64,000 nt of DNA from Rapana venosa (GCA_028751875.1 CM054141.1:73304001-73368000); one strand, 5' to 3'. Shown: positions 46,649-57,239, counted from the first letter of the stretch. Program-made: numbers and translations. Notes: generated from the sequence alone by a model not told the origin.

Positions 46649-46664
46649 AGTGTGCACGTATTTG

Positions 46665-46665
46665 T

Positions 46666-46697
<32 letters not shown>

Positions 46698-46753
46698 TCA
46701 CGTGTGCGTGCGCGCGCGCGTGTGTGTTTTGTGTGTGTGTGTGTTGTGTGTAT

Positions 46754-46800
<47 letters not shown>

Positions 46801-46810
46801 GGAGAGAGAG
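46665..46810. repeat. (TG)n, (GA)n and (CAGA)n cluster
   Basis: TG run with an alternating CGCGCGCG stretch, then GA, then CAGACAGA. Confidence 0.94.
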
Positions 46811-47190
46811 GATGGTTGGACATATTGTGAGTTAGGTTTTTCACATTTGAAAGGACACGAGCAAAGGAATCTGCAATACAGAAGGTAGTGAGATGGAGGC
46901 CCTGTCACTGACTTGTCCTTTAATTATGTCATGTGGAGAGTTGCTGTGGACCCCCTACTTTCCCCCAGCTGCAGAGGGCCAAAGTGTTACCCAACAATTT
47001 ATCTCAACCTGAATCTAAATATCCTTCTTCTGACGTGGAATCCATGCCCTACCCATCATTTCAGCTGTAGTAATTACATATTTTCTTTAGTTACAATGTG
47101 TAGTTTGGTGCCCATTCCCCTTCCACTGTCCCCTTTTGAATGGGCTTAAAAAGCTTATCCCAATAAAATACTCTCTCTCTCTCTCTGACC
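46811..47190. other. Unique sequence, possible 3' UTR
   Basis: Ends with AAAAAGCTTATCCCAATAAA and a CT run. It may be the 3' end of another retroelement, but no coding part is seen. Confidence 0.35.
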
Positions 47191-47194
47191 TGAA

Positions 47195-47640
47195 ATATAG
47201 AACATGATGTTGATGACCTCAGGTTGCTATGCCCACTATGTAAGCAAGCAGTGGAAGATGAAGTCCATTTTGTGTTGTGCTGTCCATTATTAGAAGATGT
47301 TAGAATTACATACCTGTAACGTATAGTAGACAGCCTAATTTAGTTAGATTCTATTTACTCGTGGCGTCTAGTCACCCTGAGAGTGCGCACAGCCTTGCTT
47401 TATATTTGTGTAAAGCCTTTAGAATAAGAGATATCTTGGTTTCTTAAGTCATATTTTAAACTGATTTTTGTTGTGGTGGTTGTGGTTATACAATAACATT
47501 TTGTTTATTGTGCTTCTTATTTTTCTCACTAAAATACTAAGCAAATCGGCAACCCCCTTCATGTATGAGCCAATGACCTTTTTGTGAATAAATCTTTCCG
47601 ACTTCGAGTTCTCTAAGCCGAAAGGGAAACACTTTAGTAG
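47195..47640 (+). pseudogene. C-terminal remnant of a different LINE
   Basis: At 47230-47319 one frame reads CPLCKQAVEDEVHFVLCC and ends at TAA (47317-47319). It has the C-x2-C-x8-H-x3/4-C spacing typical of the zinc-binding segment at the C-terminus of non-LTR reverse transcriptases. A second piece in another frame (47334-47432) reads NLVRFYLLVASSHPESAH and KAFRIRDIL, a C-terminal tail of the same kind. A presumed 3' UTR follows, with AATAAATC near 47588. RT motifs are absent, so only the last about 80 codons survive. It differs from LINE copies 1-3, which have no such CCHC segment. Confidence 0.7.
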
Positions 47641-47699
47641 GTCAAGTGTTGCTTGGATAGCCCTTTGAGTAAAGGCTTGCTTATGGAAAGTTACACAGC

Positions 47700-47703
47700 A
47701 CGC

Positions 47704-47756
<53 letters not shown>

Positions 47757-47871
47757 TGTGTATTCGTGTGTTTAATCATGATTTAATCAGAAACCTCCTT
47801 TATGAATGGTCCATTGGCCCTTTATGACTAAATCTCTGTCTCTGTCTGTCTCTATTGTTGTTGTTGTCTCC

Positions 47872-47907
<36 letters not shown>

Positions 47908-47910
47908 GAA
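47700..47910. repeat. (CT)n runs around a LINE 3'-end-like piece
   Basis: CT runs at 47703-47753 and 47874-47902. Between them, CAGAAACCTCCTTTATGAAT and GACTAAATCTC resemble the 3' UTR end near 47550-47595 (CCCCCTTCATGTATGAGCC, GTGAATAAATC). Confidence 0.6.
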
Positions 47911-47929
47911 CATGTTTACGGGTCTATTT

Positions 47930-48090
47930 AGTGAGTGAGTGAGAGAGTGAGTGAGTGTGTGAGTGCGTGAGTGTGTGCATGAATGTGTGCAAGCATGTGA
48001 GCGTGTGCGCGCACACGCGTGTGTATTTATGTGTGTTTGCGCGCGCACATGTGTGTGTATGTGTGTGTGTGTGTGTGTGTGTGTTTGTGA
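47930..48090. repeat. GTGA/TG-rich tract with alternating purine-pyrimidine
   Basis: Contains GTGCGCGCACACGCGTGTGT near 48007 and TTTGCGCGCGCACATGTGTG near 48037, followed by pure TG. Confidence 0.9.
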
Positions 48091-48454
48091 ACAAGCAATA
48101 CAAGTGTGTGCCCCTCTTAACTGTGAAGTCTTTGAAACAAAAGAACAGGTTATCCACACGAACCCCTCTACAGCCAGGGGATTGCTACAGACTGGTTTTC
48201 CTCACCTGAAGGGGAGGGGAGAACAGGTGTGTGGGCGACCTGCTCCCAATGAGCGCCCTGGCCCAATAAACATGGCGGGGTGGCTGGTGGCAGACAGCAG
48301 CCTCTCAGCAAGGGGGAGTTATTGCCCCTGCCCTCTTATGAAACAGCCAGCCTCCGCTACCACCCCAGCCAGCCAGGCAGCCAGCTGAGGAGTGCAGCTG
48401 GCCACGTGAACAGGAAGGTCAGATAGAGAGCCTGGTGAAAAGAAGCTCCCTCTC

Positions 48455-48510
48455 TCTGTCTGTCTGTCTGTCTCTCTCTGTCGCTGTCTGTCTGTCTCTG
48501 TCTGTCTGTC

Positions 48511-48576
<66 letters not shown>

Positions 48577-48602
48577 TCTCTCCTCTCTCTCTCTCTCCTC
48601 TG
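48455..48602. repeat. (CTGT)n and (CT)n tract
   Basis: CTGTCTGT and CTCTCT blocks. Confidence 0.94.
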
Positions 48603-49554
48603 GGTGTTGAGTACAGGACCTGTTAGGAAGAGAAGGTCCATCACTACCATTTTTCTCTATTTACCAGTACAGAAATCCTACACTATGTACACACACACAC
48701 CTGCAGACACACAGCCACCTGCCCCTTACAAACATGCACAGACAGGTATTTTTATGAATATGTCAGCGTGTGCATGAGAACTCGACGTGTGTGTTTATGT
48801 GTGCGGCATGTGTGTATGCGTGCGTGCGTGCGTGTATGTGTGTGCATCGATACATAACTGCATTCACATTCCACACACACACAGAAATACACATGTACCC
48901 CTACGCCCCCTCCTATCGCTACTCCCCCCCCCCTCCCCACCGCCCATACCCACACACACACACAACACACACACACACACACACTCGCGCACGCACAGCT
49001 GGAATAGATAGAGGGATTTAACCAGCAAAAAAACAACTGAGGGACAGATTTTGCCCTCTGGTTTAAAAGGAAAAGAGTTTTTAAAAAAAGACGGGGGGGA
49101 GGGGGGGGGGTGCTGGGTAAGTAAGGATGGTTGCTGAAGCCTGACCGCTTCACTGAGCAGGAAGAGTTTGGGGCCACTGCCCACTGCGTGTTGGCAGACC
49201 TTGATTCACGCTGACCAGTGAACGAGGTGCACGGTACAGCCAGGCTTTGCTGCATAATGATGCAGTCTGGCCTGGGAAGCAGGCACAACTGGGCCCTGCT
49301 CTGTGCCACCACCACCCACCATCTACCCCCCCCCCCCCACCCCCCCCCCCTCCCACCCCTCCCCCCCCAACCCTGAAACAAGCCCCGGGTGGCTCACTGT
49401 GGCCGTTTACGCAATGACTGGCAGATGAAGGTTGAGCCAGTCACTTGAAGCCAGGACTGCCAGCTTCTTGGTCAGTGTTGACCTTGCCTTGCCTTGCTTC
49501 AGCTTACCGCTGAGTGTCCAATGCCCTTTAGTTGTCCAAAATCAGTCTAATAAA
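48603..49554. other. Mostly unique sequence with CA and poly-C runs
   Basis: Short CA runs near 48870-48985 and a poly-C region at 49326-49370. No gene recognised. Confidence 0.45.
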
Positions 49555-49700
49555 AGAATGGACTTTCGAGTCTTGCTCCAATGACTTGACCAGCACTGCA
49601 GGTGCCCATATCTCTCAGGCTGGGTTGACACTGGGACATATTATCAGGAAACAGTAAAGAATGAGATGGGCCTGTAACTTTACAGCCCTGACCAGATTTT
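49555..49700 (+). mobile_element. SINE-C partial copy, opposite orientation
   Basis: Contains GAGTCTTGCTCCAATGACTT, GACCAGCACTGCAGGTGCCC and TATCTCTCAGGCTGGGTTGA, the reverse complement of blocks in 27785-28235 and 50195-50632. Confidence 0.55.
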
Positions 49701-49929
49701 CATAGTATCATTTTTATCGTCACAGATCTTCCCACATTTTTTAAAAATCAGCAGTTCTGATTCAGTAGTTCATAGCATTACCATCTGCTTTACTGCAGAG
49801 TGTTGGACATGAGTGTGTGTCCAATTGTTCAGGGTCAGTGAGTTCAGATCATGGGTGACTTGTTTTTGCATGGATGTGAATGATCACCATTCTACAGCTG
49901 ATCAGAAGTCCATCAGGACCTTACCAATG

Positions 49930-50165
49930 TCCGGTCGCTGTCGGGCCACCCACCAGAAGACCCCTGCACTGCTGCTGAGTCACTTTGATGGTGTTCAGAG
50001 ACGCCTGTTCTGAGCTCACATACGCAGGATGCCACCTAAACTCCCCTACTGATGACAGTAACAGCTCAGTCGCGGAGCCAGAGTGAGACGCCCACACGGG
50101 GTGGCCACCGCCCCAATGTCCCTCTAACGATCATCTCCTGTGAGCCTCTAACATCTCAGGCTTTA
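49930..50165. repeat. Dispersed repeat D, copy 1
   Basis: Blocks GTCACTTTGATGGTGTTCAG, TGAGCTCACA, GGATGCCACC, CTGATGACAGTAACAGCTCA, GTCGCGGAGCCAGAGTGAGA and TGAGCCTCTAACATC have counterparts in the same order at 51845-52060. Confidence 0.65.
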
Positions 50166-50194
50166 CACAAACTCACCACAGGCACAGAAGCAGA

Positions 50195-50632
50195 CAGAAA
50201 ACCCAATCTGAGGTCACCGTGAGGCCATAGCAGCTGGGGCCACCGAACCCGAGACAGTTTTTTTTCTTTCTTTTATTGCATGACGATGAGGATGATGTAC
50301 TGATGATGCTTTTGAAGTGCCTGCATTTTGAGACTTCTTGATAGGGCTGTACTCGACGCTTCCTATCATAATATATTCTGGCATCTACCGGGCCTGAGAG
50401 ATACAGACACCTGCAGTGTTGGTCAGGTAATTTGAGCAACACTCTGAAAAATGGCTCTGTAAAGTGAATGAAGCTCGACTGTGTGGTTTCTGTCTTCCCA
50501 ATGAGCCACAGCACACTCACTCTGGGTCGGAGCCAGCCGGAGTCCACAAACCCCCCATGACTCTATGAGATTCGAACCCACTACCTTCCAGCCTGTAGCC
50601 CAAGGCTCTTGCCACTGCACAAGAACCCACGG
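50195..50632 (-). mobile_element. SINE-C copy 2 with tRNA-like head
   Basis: On the minus strand from 50632: AGTGGCAAGAGCCTTGGGCT (A-box region) and GTAGTGGGTTCGAATCTCAT (B-box region). The central blocks TGAGTGTGCTGTGGCTCATT, GTGTTGCTCAAATTACCTGA and CCCGGTAGATGCC follow, and the 3' end is near GCAATAAAAGAAAG. Its internal RNA polymerase III promoter boxes are the best preserved in the window. Confidence 0.75.
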
Positions 50633-51225
50633 AAGTACAAAAGCTGTCTCCGTTAAATTGATGAGGAAATCCGGTAAACCAATTGTTCAGGCACAAAAAC
50701 GGAAAGGCAAATGATCCGACACTGGCTTTGACTGCATTACTGAACCCGCCTTCCTCCCCAGAGAGGCGGGAGGGAGGTCAGGACCAGCGGGCGTGGCGAG
50801 GTCCTCCTGCATGACAGCGTCCTCCCAGTGTGCCGGGCCAGGCAGGAAGCGGCAGGCTAGGCTGTCTTGTCCTCAGATGACGGCACAGGAGGGTATGTCC
50901 GGCCATTGTTTGATTTCCTCTGCTGAGTGAGATGATAAAGTCCTGGTATGGGCACTGGTCGCCAGGGGGACTGCTGAAAGCAGGAGGCAGGATGTCCCCA
51001 GGCTGTTGTCCTGCCATGCTCTGCAGTGTGTCTGCAATGTCAGCACACTTCAAAGCCAGCGCCACAATCAGTGGAGGGATGTTGATGAAGTCATTCTGCT
51101 GACAACTTTTGCTAAGCTAAACGTAATCCGACATTTGTTAACAAGTGTCTTAAACCCCCAGTGGGGAACCTTTTTCCTTGATAAGAACAGTTCTGTCCTA
51201 TCCTCTCCCCAACCCGCACACCTCT
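50633..51225. other. Unique sequence, no gene seen
   Basis: GC-rich in 50750-51060, with a minus-strand open frame of about 95 codons that matches no family I recognise and lacks splice support. Confidence 0.4.
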
Positions 51226-51230
51226 CTCTT

Positions 51231-51261
<31 letters not shown>

Positions 51262-51262
51262 A
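51226..51262. repeat. (CT)n-(CA)n junction
   Basis: CT run joined to a CA run. Confidence 0.9.
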
Positions 51263-51540
51263 TACTTTTTGTGGGAAGAGGCTGTTTTTCCTCAGGGAAG
51301 TTTTTTTCTTTTCTTTGTTTTCTTTTTTTTTGTTCATTGTTGTCTTACTTTTTTCTGTTCGCTTTTTTTTCTCAAGGAAGAACTTTTGCTGAACAGAAAG
51401 GTCATGGATTTAGAGGACTTTGGTTTGTTTTTTTAAACAACTCTCTCTGTGCGTGAGAGTGTGTGGCTGCCTGCAAGTAAACGCACACGCGCAGGTGTGT
51501 TTCTATCCATGTGTGTACATGTGTGCTTTGCATGCATGCA

Positions 51541-51574
<34 letters not shown>

Positions 51575-51844
51575 AGAGACAGAGAGTGCGTGTGTGCGTG
51601 TGGGTGCGTGCGTGCGTATATGTATTTGTGTGCGTGCGAATACGCGTTATGCATATCAGTGCAGTGTGTATGTCTTTAGGCCTTTCTACCAGGCAATTGG
51701 GTGTTTTTTTCTCTCTGCCTCATCTTTGTGACGTTCTGATCCTGCTGATCCCACACCGTTGTTTATCTCCATCTCCTCACCCCACTATACCCGGATTCCT
51801 TCTATCGCACCCTCAGGGTCACAAGTCTGCAGAGAGCTCGTCAA
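51263..51844. other. T-rich and TG-rich simple sequence
   Basis: T-rich to about 51430, then TG/CG alternation with a GA run at 51540-51590. No gene. Confidence 0.5.
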
Positions 51845-52075
51845 TTTTAGGCCTCAGTGGGGTCACCAGCCGGAGTGGTCCTGCATTAGCTCTGGATCAC
51901 TTTGGAGGTGTTTAGTATTGCCTGGTGTGAGCTAACAGACAGTCAAGACACCACCCACTAAGCCGCATACTGACGACAATGGCTCAGTGGCGGAGCCAGA
52001 CTGAGTGAGATGCCCATCACAACATCCCTCCAACACCTCACCCTTGAACCTCCAACCCCCAAAACAGCACTTCTC
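51845..52075. repeat. Dispersed repeat D, copy 2
   Basis: GATCACTTTGGAGGTGTTTA, GTGAGCTAACAGACA, CATACTGACGACAATGGCTC, AGTGGCGGAGCCAGACTGAG and CTTGAACCTCCAACC parallel 49930-50165. Confidence 0.65.
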
Positions 52076-52364
52076 GGTACAGACTGTTTGTCCACCCTGG
52101 GTGTTCCTTCCACTGTTGTCAAGTGTGCTGCACTCAAACGGGAGTCACGTGCTGCTTTAGTTAAACGGACATAGGCTTATTATTGACTGATGATGTTACC
52201 CACAACATTCTTGTTTAATGACATCATCATGTTATGTGTACAGGTCACGTGAGCTCTGGCTTCGTCAAGGTCAGATGCCCTACTAAATAGTATCAGCTTG
52301 TGGTTTGTTGTCATGGGAGTTATTGTTGAGTTAATGTGGGAAGAGCTTGTCTAGTTCTCCTCGG
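52076..52364. other. Unique sequence
   Basis: No gene or repeat recognised. Confidence 0.45.
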
Positions 52365-52520
52365 CTTGCTTGTTTAGTCAAGGAAGAAGCTGTGCGTTAA
52401 GTGAGCATGGTGTGTGTTTGTTAAGTCAAGGAAGAAGCTGTGCGTTAAGTGAGCATGGTGTGTGTTTGTTAAGTCAAGGAAGAAGCTGTGCGTTAATTGA
52501 GCATGGTGTGTGTTTCGGTA
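52365..52520. repeat. 48-bp minisatellite, 3 copies
   Basis: Unit AGTCAAGGAAGAAGCTGTGC, GTTAAGTGAGCATGGTGTGT, GTTTGTTA. It is in frame with an artefact peptide. Confidence 0.93.
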
Positions 52521-52857
52521 CCATGAAGAAGGTGTGTGTAAACTGGCCTGGAACAGCTTGTTTACCTGCTGCGGGGTGTTCCTTCGTGGCTGGCTGTGTG
52601 TCTGCTTAGGTGAGCATTGGAAGGGGCGTTTGCTGACATACAGTGGCATTTCTCAAGGGGCATAAACATACGCTCTTGGATGTACCTGGTTTGGGTTGAC
52701 TATGTAGACTGTCGTGTTGTAGGGTTGGTTAGCAAGAGGGGGTGTGCGTGTTTGGATGACATGGAATGCAAGGGTTCTTGTTCAGTAAATGTGAGGTGCC
52801 TCTTTTACCTTGCCTGGCATGCGCTGGTTTGAGTTATCAGGGGATGTGTCTGTTTAG
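52521..52857. other. Degenerate edge between two arrays
   Basis: Scattered worn motifs (GTGTGTTT, TTGTTTAG) suggest that the 48-bp and 24-bp arrays share an origin. No gene. Confidence 0.4.
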
Positions 52858-54118
52858 TTTACATGGGAAGTGCTTGTTTAGTGCCTATGAGAGATGCTTG
52901 TTTAGTGACTGTGAGAGATGCTTGTTTAGTGATTATGAGAGATGCTTGTTTAGTGACTGTGAGAGATGCTTGTTTAGTGACTGTGAGAAATGCTTGTTTA
53001 GTGCCTATGAGAGATGCTTGTTTAGTGATTATGAGAGATGCTTGTTTAGTGACTATGAGAGATGCTTGTTTAGTGCCTATGAGAGATGCTTGTTTAGTGA
53101 CTATGAGAAATGCTTGTTTAGTGACTATGAGAAATGCTTGTTTAGTGACTATGAGAAATGCTTGTTTAGTGACTGTGATAAATGCTTGTTTAGTGCCTAT
53201 GAGAGATGCTTGTTTAGTGACTGTGAGAGATGCTTGTTTAGTGACTATGAGAAATGCTTGTTTAGTGACTGTGAGAGATGCTTGTTTAGTGACTGTGATA
53301 AATGCTTGTTTAGTGACTATGAGAGATGCTTGTTTAGTGCCTATGAGAGATGCTTGTTTAGTGCCTGTGAGAGATGCTTGTTTAGTGACTGTGAGAAATG
53401 CTTGTTTAGTGACTGTGAGAGATGCTTGTTTAGTGATTGAGAGATGCTTGTTTAGTGACTGTGTGACTACGAGAGATGCTTGTTTAGTGACTATGAGAGA
53501 TGCTTGTTTAGTGATTATGAGAGATGCCTGTCTAGTGACTATGAGATATGCTTGTTTAGTGACTATGAGAGATGCTTGTTTAGTGACTGTGTGACTATGA
53601 GAGATGCTTGTTTAGTGACTATGAGATATGCTTGTTTAGTGACTATGAGAGATGCTTGTTTAGTGACTGTGAGAGATGCTTGTTTAGTGACTGTGATAAA
53701 TGCTTGTTTAGTGACTATGAGAGATGCTTGTTTAGTGCCTATGAGAGATGCTTGTTTAGTGCCTGTGAGAGATGCTTGTTTAGTGACTGTGAGAAATGCT
53801 TGTTTAGTGACTGTGAGAGATGCTTGTTTAGTGATTGAGAGATGCTTGTTTAGTGACTGTGTGACTACGAGAGATGCTTGTTTAGTGACTATGAGAGATG
53901 CTTGTTTAGTGATTATGAGAGATGCCTGTCTAGTGACTATGAGATATGCTTGTTTAGTGACTATGAGAGATGCTTGTTTAGTGACTGTGTGACTATGAGA
54001 GATGCTTGTTTAGTGACTATGAGATATGCTTGTTTAGTGACTATGAGAGATGCTTGTTTAGTGACTGTGAGAGATGCTTGTTTAGTGACTATGAGAGATG
54101 CTTGTTTTGTAAATGTGA
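52858..54118. repeat. 24-bp minisatellite, about 52 copies
   Basis: Unit ATGCTTGTTTAGTGACTGTG, AGAG with CTATG, CCTATG, ATTATG and AAATG variants. An exact 398-bp internal duplication is visible (offset constant at four landmarks). Open frames reading CLFSDYER or DACLVTMR are artefacts of a stop-free unit whose length is a multiple of three. Confidence 0.97.
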
Positions 54119-54604
54119 GATGTTGGATCTCAATGTCTGACGGATCCAGACAGTCCTAAGACATGTTGGATCTCAATGCTAAATCTCACGAAATCGGAGT
54201 TATTGATGTACTCCTGCCTCTGGATCACACCCACAGCTCTCCTGTCCTCATAAACCTTATCCACTGCAAAGAACAAAGGGCTTTTCAACACAAAAATAGG
54301 AAAAAAACCCAAGAAAAGCGCTGTGGCATTTGAAGTTTCGCAAGAATTGGAGTACTTTAAAGCCTTCCATCTCACACACATGTGTGTGCGTACTTGCACG
54401 CATAACACACACATTGCAATATACATCTGCATCCGTTCTAAAACAGACTACAAAAAACAAAACCCGACCTATTTCCTATCACAAGGCAGCAGCATCCAGG
54501 CTGCCAGCTAACATGACATGACTTGCCCCACACCTAATCCCTCCTCATGTGGGGGGCTGGCCCTGTCCCAAATGACCAGTGGTCAGTGACAGAGCGATCT
54601 GTCT
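54119..54604. other. Unique sequence, no gene seen
   Basis: A decayed duplicated piece (ATGTTGGATCTCAATG at 54119 and 54163) lies at the array edge. Confidence 0.45.
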
Positions 54605-54680
54605 TCACGGCGTGGTGTAGCGGTCACTGCACTGCGCTGTGGCTGGTCAGGTCGCTGGGAGACCTACAGAGCGGCGCTAG
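54605..54680 (+). mobile_element. Possible tRNA-derived SINE head
   Basis: GGCGTGGTGTAGCGGTCACT resembles a tRNA A-box region and TCAGGTCGCTGGGAGACC a worn B-box region. No cloverleaf can be closed with confidence and no body matches SINE-A, -B or -C. Confidence 0.35.
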
Positions 54681-54964
54681 GCGTTCTCAATCATGTCAGC
54701 TTAGCCCTAAGTGGATTCTCTGTCGGAGAGCACGTGCTGTCACTTTACCTTGTGCAACTGCCTGCAGGAGAAGTTGTGTGCCCTTTCCTGACGCCCTTCA
54801 CTGCAGTGACACTGACACCCCGGGGAGCAGACATACACTGATCACGTGATGTGTGGGCTGTGTGCAGTCTGTGGACAGCGTTTGGGCGATAAAGAATGTT
54901 TAAGTGGTCGTATGTTATTGTTTTCCTCCACTACTTTTTGTTATTGGTACGTTATAGTTCAAGG

Positions 54965-55193
54965 GTGGGCAATTATTGGTCAAAGGGGGAATTATTGGTC
55001 AAAGGGGGAATTATTGGTCAAAGGGGGAGTTATTGGTCAAAGGGGGGAATTATTGGTCAAAGGGGGAATTATTGGTCAAAGGGGGAATTATTGTGGGAAT
55101 TATTGGTCAAAGGGGGGAATTATTGGTCAAAGTGGGAATTATTGGTCAAAGGGGGGCAATTATGGTCAAAGGGGGGAATTATTGGTCAAAGGT
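54965..55193. repeat. About 20-bp minisatellite, left part
   Basis: Unit AATTATTGGTCAAAGGGGG with variable G length. The array is cut by SINE-B at 55194. Confidence 0.96.
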
Positions 55194-55440
55194 TTATTAT
55201 TATTTGTTTTTATACCACTTTAAGTCACGAGATTTCTCTGCGTGAAATTCGGGCTGCTCTCCCCGGGGAGAGCGCGTCGCCACAAGAGCAGCGCCACCCT
55301 TTCTTTTTTTTTTTTTTTTTTGGTCTGCAACTGTATTTGTTTTCCTATCAGAGTGGCTTTTTTCTAAGAATTTTGCCAGGGACAACTCCCTTGTTGCCGT
55401 GGGTTCTTTTACGTGCGCTGAAAATTTTGTGTAACACACG

Positions 55441-55471
<31 letters not shown>

Positions 55472-55610
55472 TAGCGCCCAGACCACCACTCATGGTCTAA
55501 TGGATGGGGAAAAATTTCGGGCCCAAACGGGGTACGAACCACGCACACACCCGACCCGGACTTTTCGCATTCTAGACAGGCGCGTTACCTCTAGACCACC
55601 GATCCATCCC
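55194..55610 (-). mobile_element. SINE-B copy 3, full length with target-site duplication
   Basis: On the minus strand it starts at 55610 with GGTGGTCTAGAGGTAACGCG (A box) and GTGGTTCGTACCCCG (B box). The central domain follows (plus-strand core 55435-55472: ACACGGGACCTCGGTTTATC and GTCTCATCCGAAAGACT), then TTGCCGTGGGTTCTTTTACG, CGTCGCCACAAGAGCAGCGC and a tail TTAAAGTGGTATAAAAACAA followed by ATAATAATAAA. It is flanked by AAGGT at 55189-55193 and 55611-55615. The copy sits inside the 20-bp minisatellite, which continues on both sides. Confidence 0.92.
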
Positions 55611-56275
55611 AAGGTGGGAATTATTGTGGGAATTATTGGTCAAAGGGGGAATTATTGGTCAAAGGGGGAATTATTGTGGGAATTATTGGTCAAAGGGGGG
55701 GGGGAATTATGGTCAAAGGGGAATTATTGGTCAAAGGTGGGAATTATTTTGGAATTATTGGTCAAAGGGAGGGAATTTTTCGTCCAAGGGGGAATTATTG
55801 TGGGAACTATTGGTCAGGGGGGGGGGGGGGGGGATTATTGGTCAAAGGGGGAATTATTGGTCAAAGGGGGGGAATTATTGGTCAAAGGGGGAATTATTGG
55901 TCAAAGAGGGAATTATTGGTCAAAGGGGGAATTATTGGTCAAAGGGGAATTATTGGTCAAAGGGGGGGGGGAAGTTATTGGTCAAAGGGGGAATTATTGG
56001 TCAAGGGGGGGAATTATTGGTCAAAGGTGGAATTATTGGTCAAAGGGGGAATTATTGGTCAAAGGGGGAATTATTGGTAAAAGGGGGAATTATTGGTAAA
56101 AGGGGGGGGGGGGGAAGTTATTGGTCAAAGGGGAATTATTGGTCAAAGGGGGAATATATGGTCAAAGGGGGAATTATTGTGGAATTATTGATCAAAGGGG
56201 GAATTATTGTAAAAAAGGGGGGGGGGAAATTATTGTCAAAGGTGGGGAATTGTAAGTCAAAGGTGGGGAATGGTT
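55611..56275. repeat. About 20-bp minisatellite, right part
   Basis: The same unit as 54965-55193, with deletions, G-run expansions up to 15 and a TTATTGTGGG variant. Frames reading ELLVKGGIIGQRGNYWSK are artefacts. Confidence 0.96.
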
Positions 56276-56689
56276 TCTCTTCAGATCTCAGTGTAGGCCG
56301 TAGTTTACAACTGCTGAACTGGCCGGTGTGTTCTGATGGAATGGTCAGGGAACCCAGGCCTGGAACTGACCACTCAAGCTGGTTGGCCTATTCAAGCTGG
56401 ATGTTGTCCAAATAATCCCCTGGCTCCTTTCTTTTTTTTAATTTTTTATCCCCGAACAGATTGGCATAAAGATTTTGTAGCAGACATTTTATCGATGAGA
56501 CTTATTTTTCAACAGTTTTTGATTAAGTATATCGTCTTTCTTTATCTACTACCATGTTTTGTAGATAACAGGATTGTCATTCTACTCCTGTGAAAGCAGA
56601 GACACCTGTCTTAATGGCCCTCACTGCCAAAAAAAAAGTCATAATTATTGTTATCCCCAATGTTTTTTTAAAGGTACGTGTTTTGGTGT
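56276..56689. other. Unique sequence, no gene seen
   Basis: AT-rich, single copy. Confidence 0.45.
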
Positions 56690-56880
56690 GTGTGTATGTT
56701 GTGTGTGTGTGTGTGTGTGTGTGGTGTGCGTGCGTTTGTGTGTGTTTGTGTTTGTGTGTGTGTGGTGTGTTGTGTATATGTGTGTGTGATGTGTGTGTGT
56801 GTGTGTGTGTGTGTGGTTTGTGTTTGTGTGTGTGTGTGTGGTGTGTGTGAGTGGTGATGTGTGTGTGTGTGTGTGTGTTG
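56690..56880. repeat. (TG)n tract
   Basis: TG with GTGGTG and TTTG interruptions. Confidence 0.95.
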
Positions 56881-57239
56881 TTGTGTTCACAGCTGAAGAA
56901 ATCAGTCTCGCAGGCTGAAGGGGTCACCTCCGATCCCCTGCACTGTGTTCCTGCACCTGTCTCCATTTTCCCCATGGCCTCCGACCTCTGACTCAGGGGG
57001 ACAAAAAGGGACTCGAGCATTTCCCCCTAAACTTCCGGGCCCGTCCTCCAACACCTCACCGGGCGGAGTCCACCCTCCCTTGTGGAAAAGACATGGGGGC
57101 ATTTTTTTGTTTTTCCCTAACCCATCACCTGCGCTTCATGAGGGGATGTTAGCGGCTGTCTGGCCTTCTGCACAAGAAATGAAACCCAAGAAAATAAAAA
57201 AGGTCGTCGCACTTCAAGCTGCCCAAGGGAGTCTCTCTC
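56881..57239. other. Unique sequence, no gene seen
   Basis: GC-richer stretch (56900-57230). Open on both strands for 100 codons or so, but no motif recognised. Confidence 0.4.

Noticed and set aside
50778..51065. Minus-strand 95-codon frame in GC-rich DNA
   Set aside because: No family recognised, no splice context and no codon-use evidence strong enough to call an exon.
52766..54159. Repeat protein reading CLFSDYER or DACLVTMR
   Set aside because: Product of a stop-free 24-bp unit. Two frames are open at once, units change length at several points, and no signal or domain is present.
54605..54680. Functional tRNA gene
   Set aside because: Only an A-box-like and a poor B-box-like stretch; acceptor and anticodon stems do not close. 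Kept as a possible SINE head.
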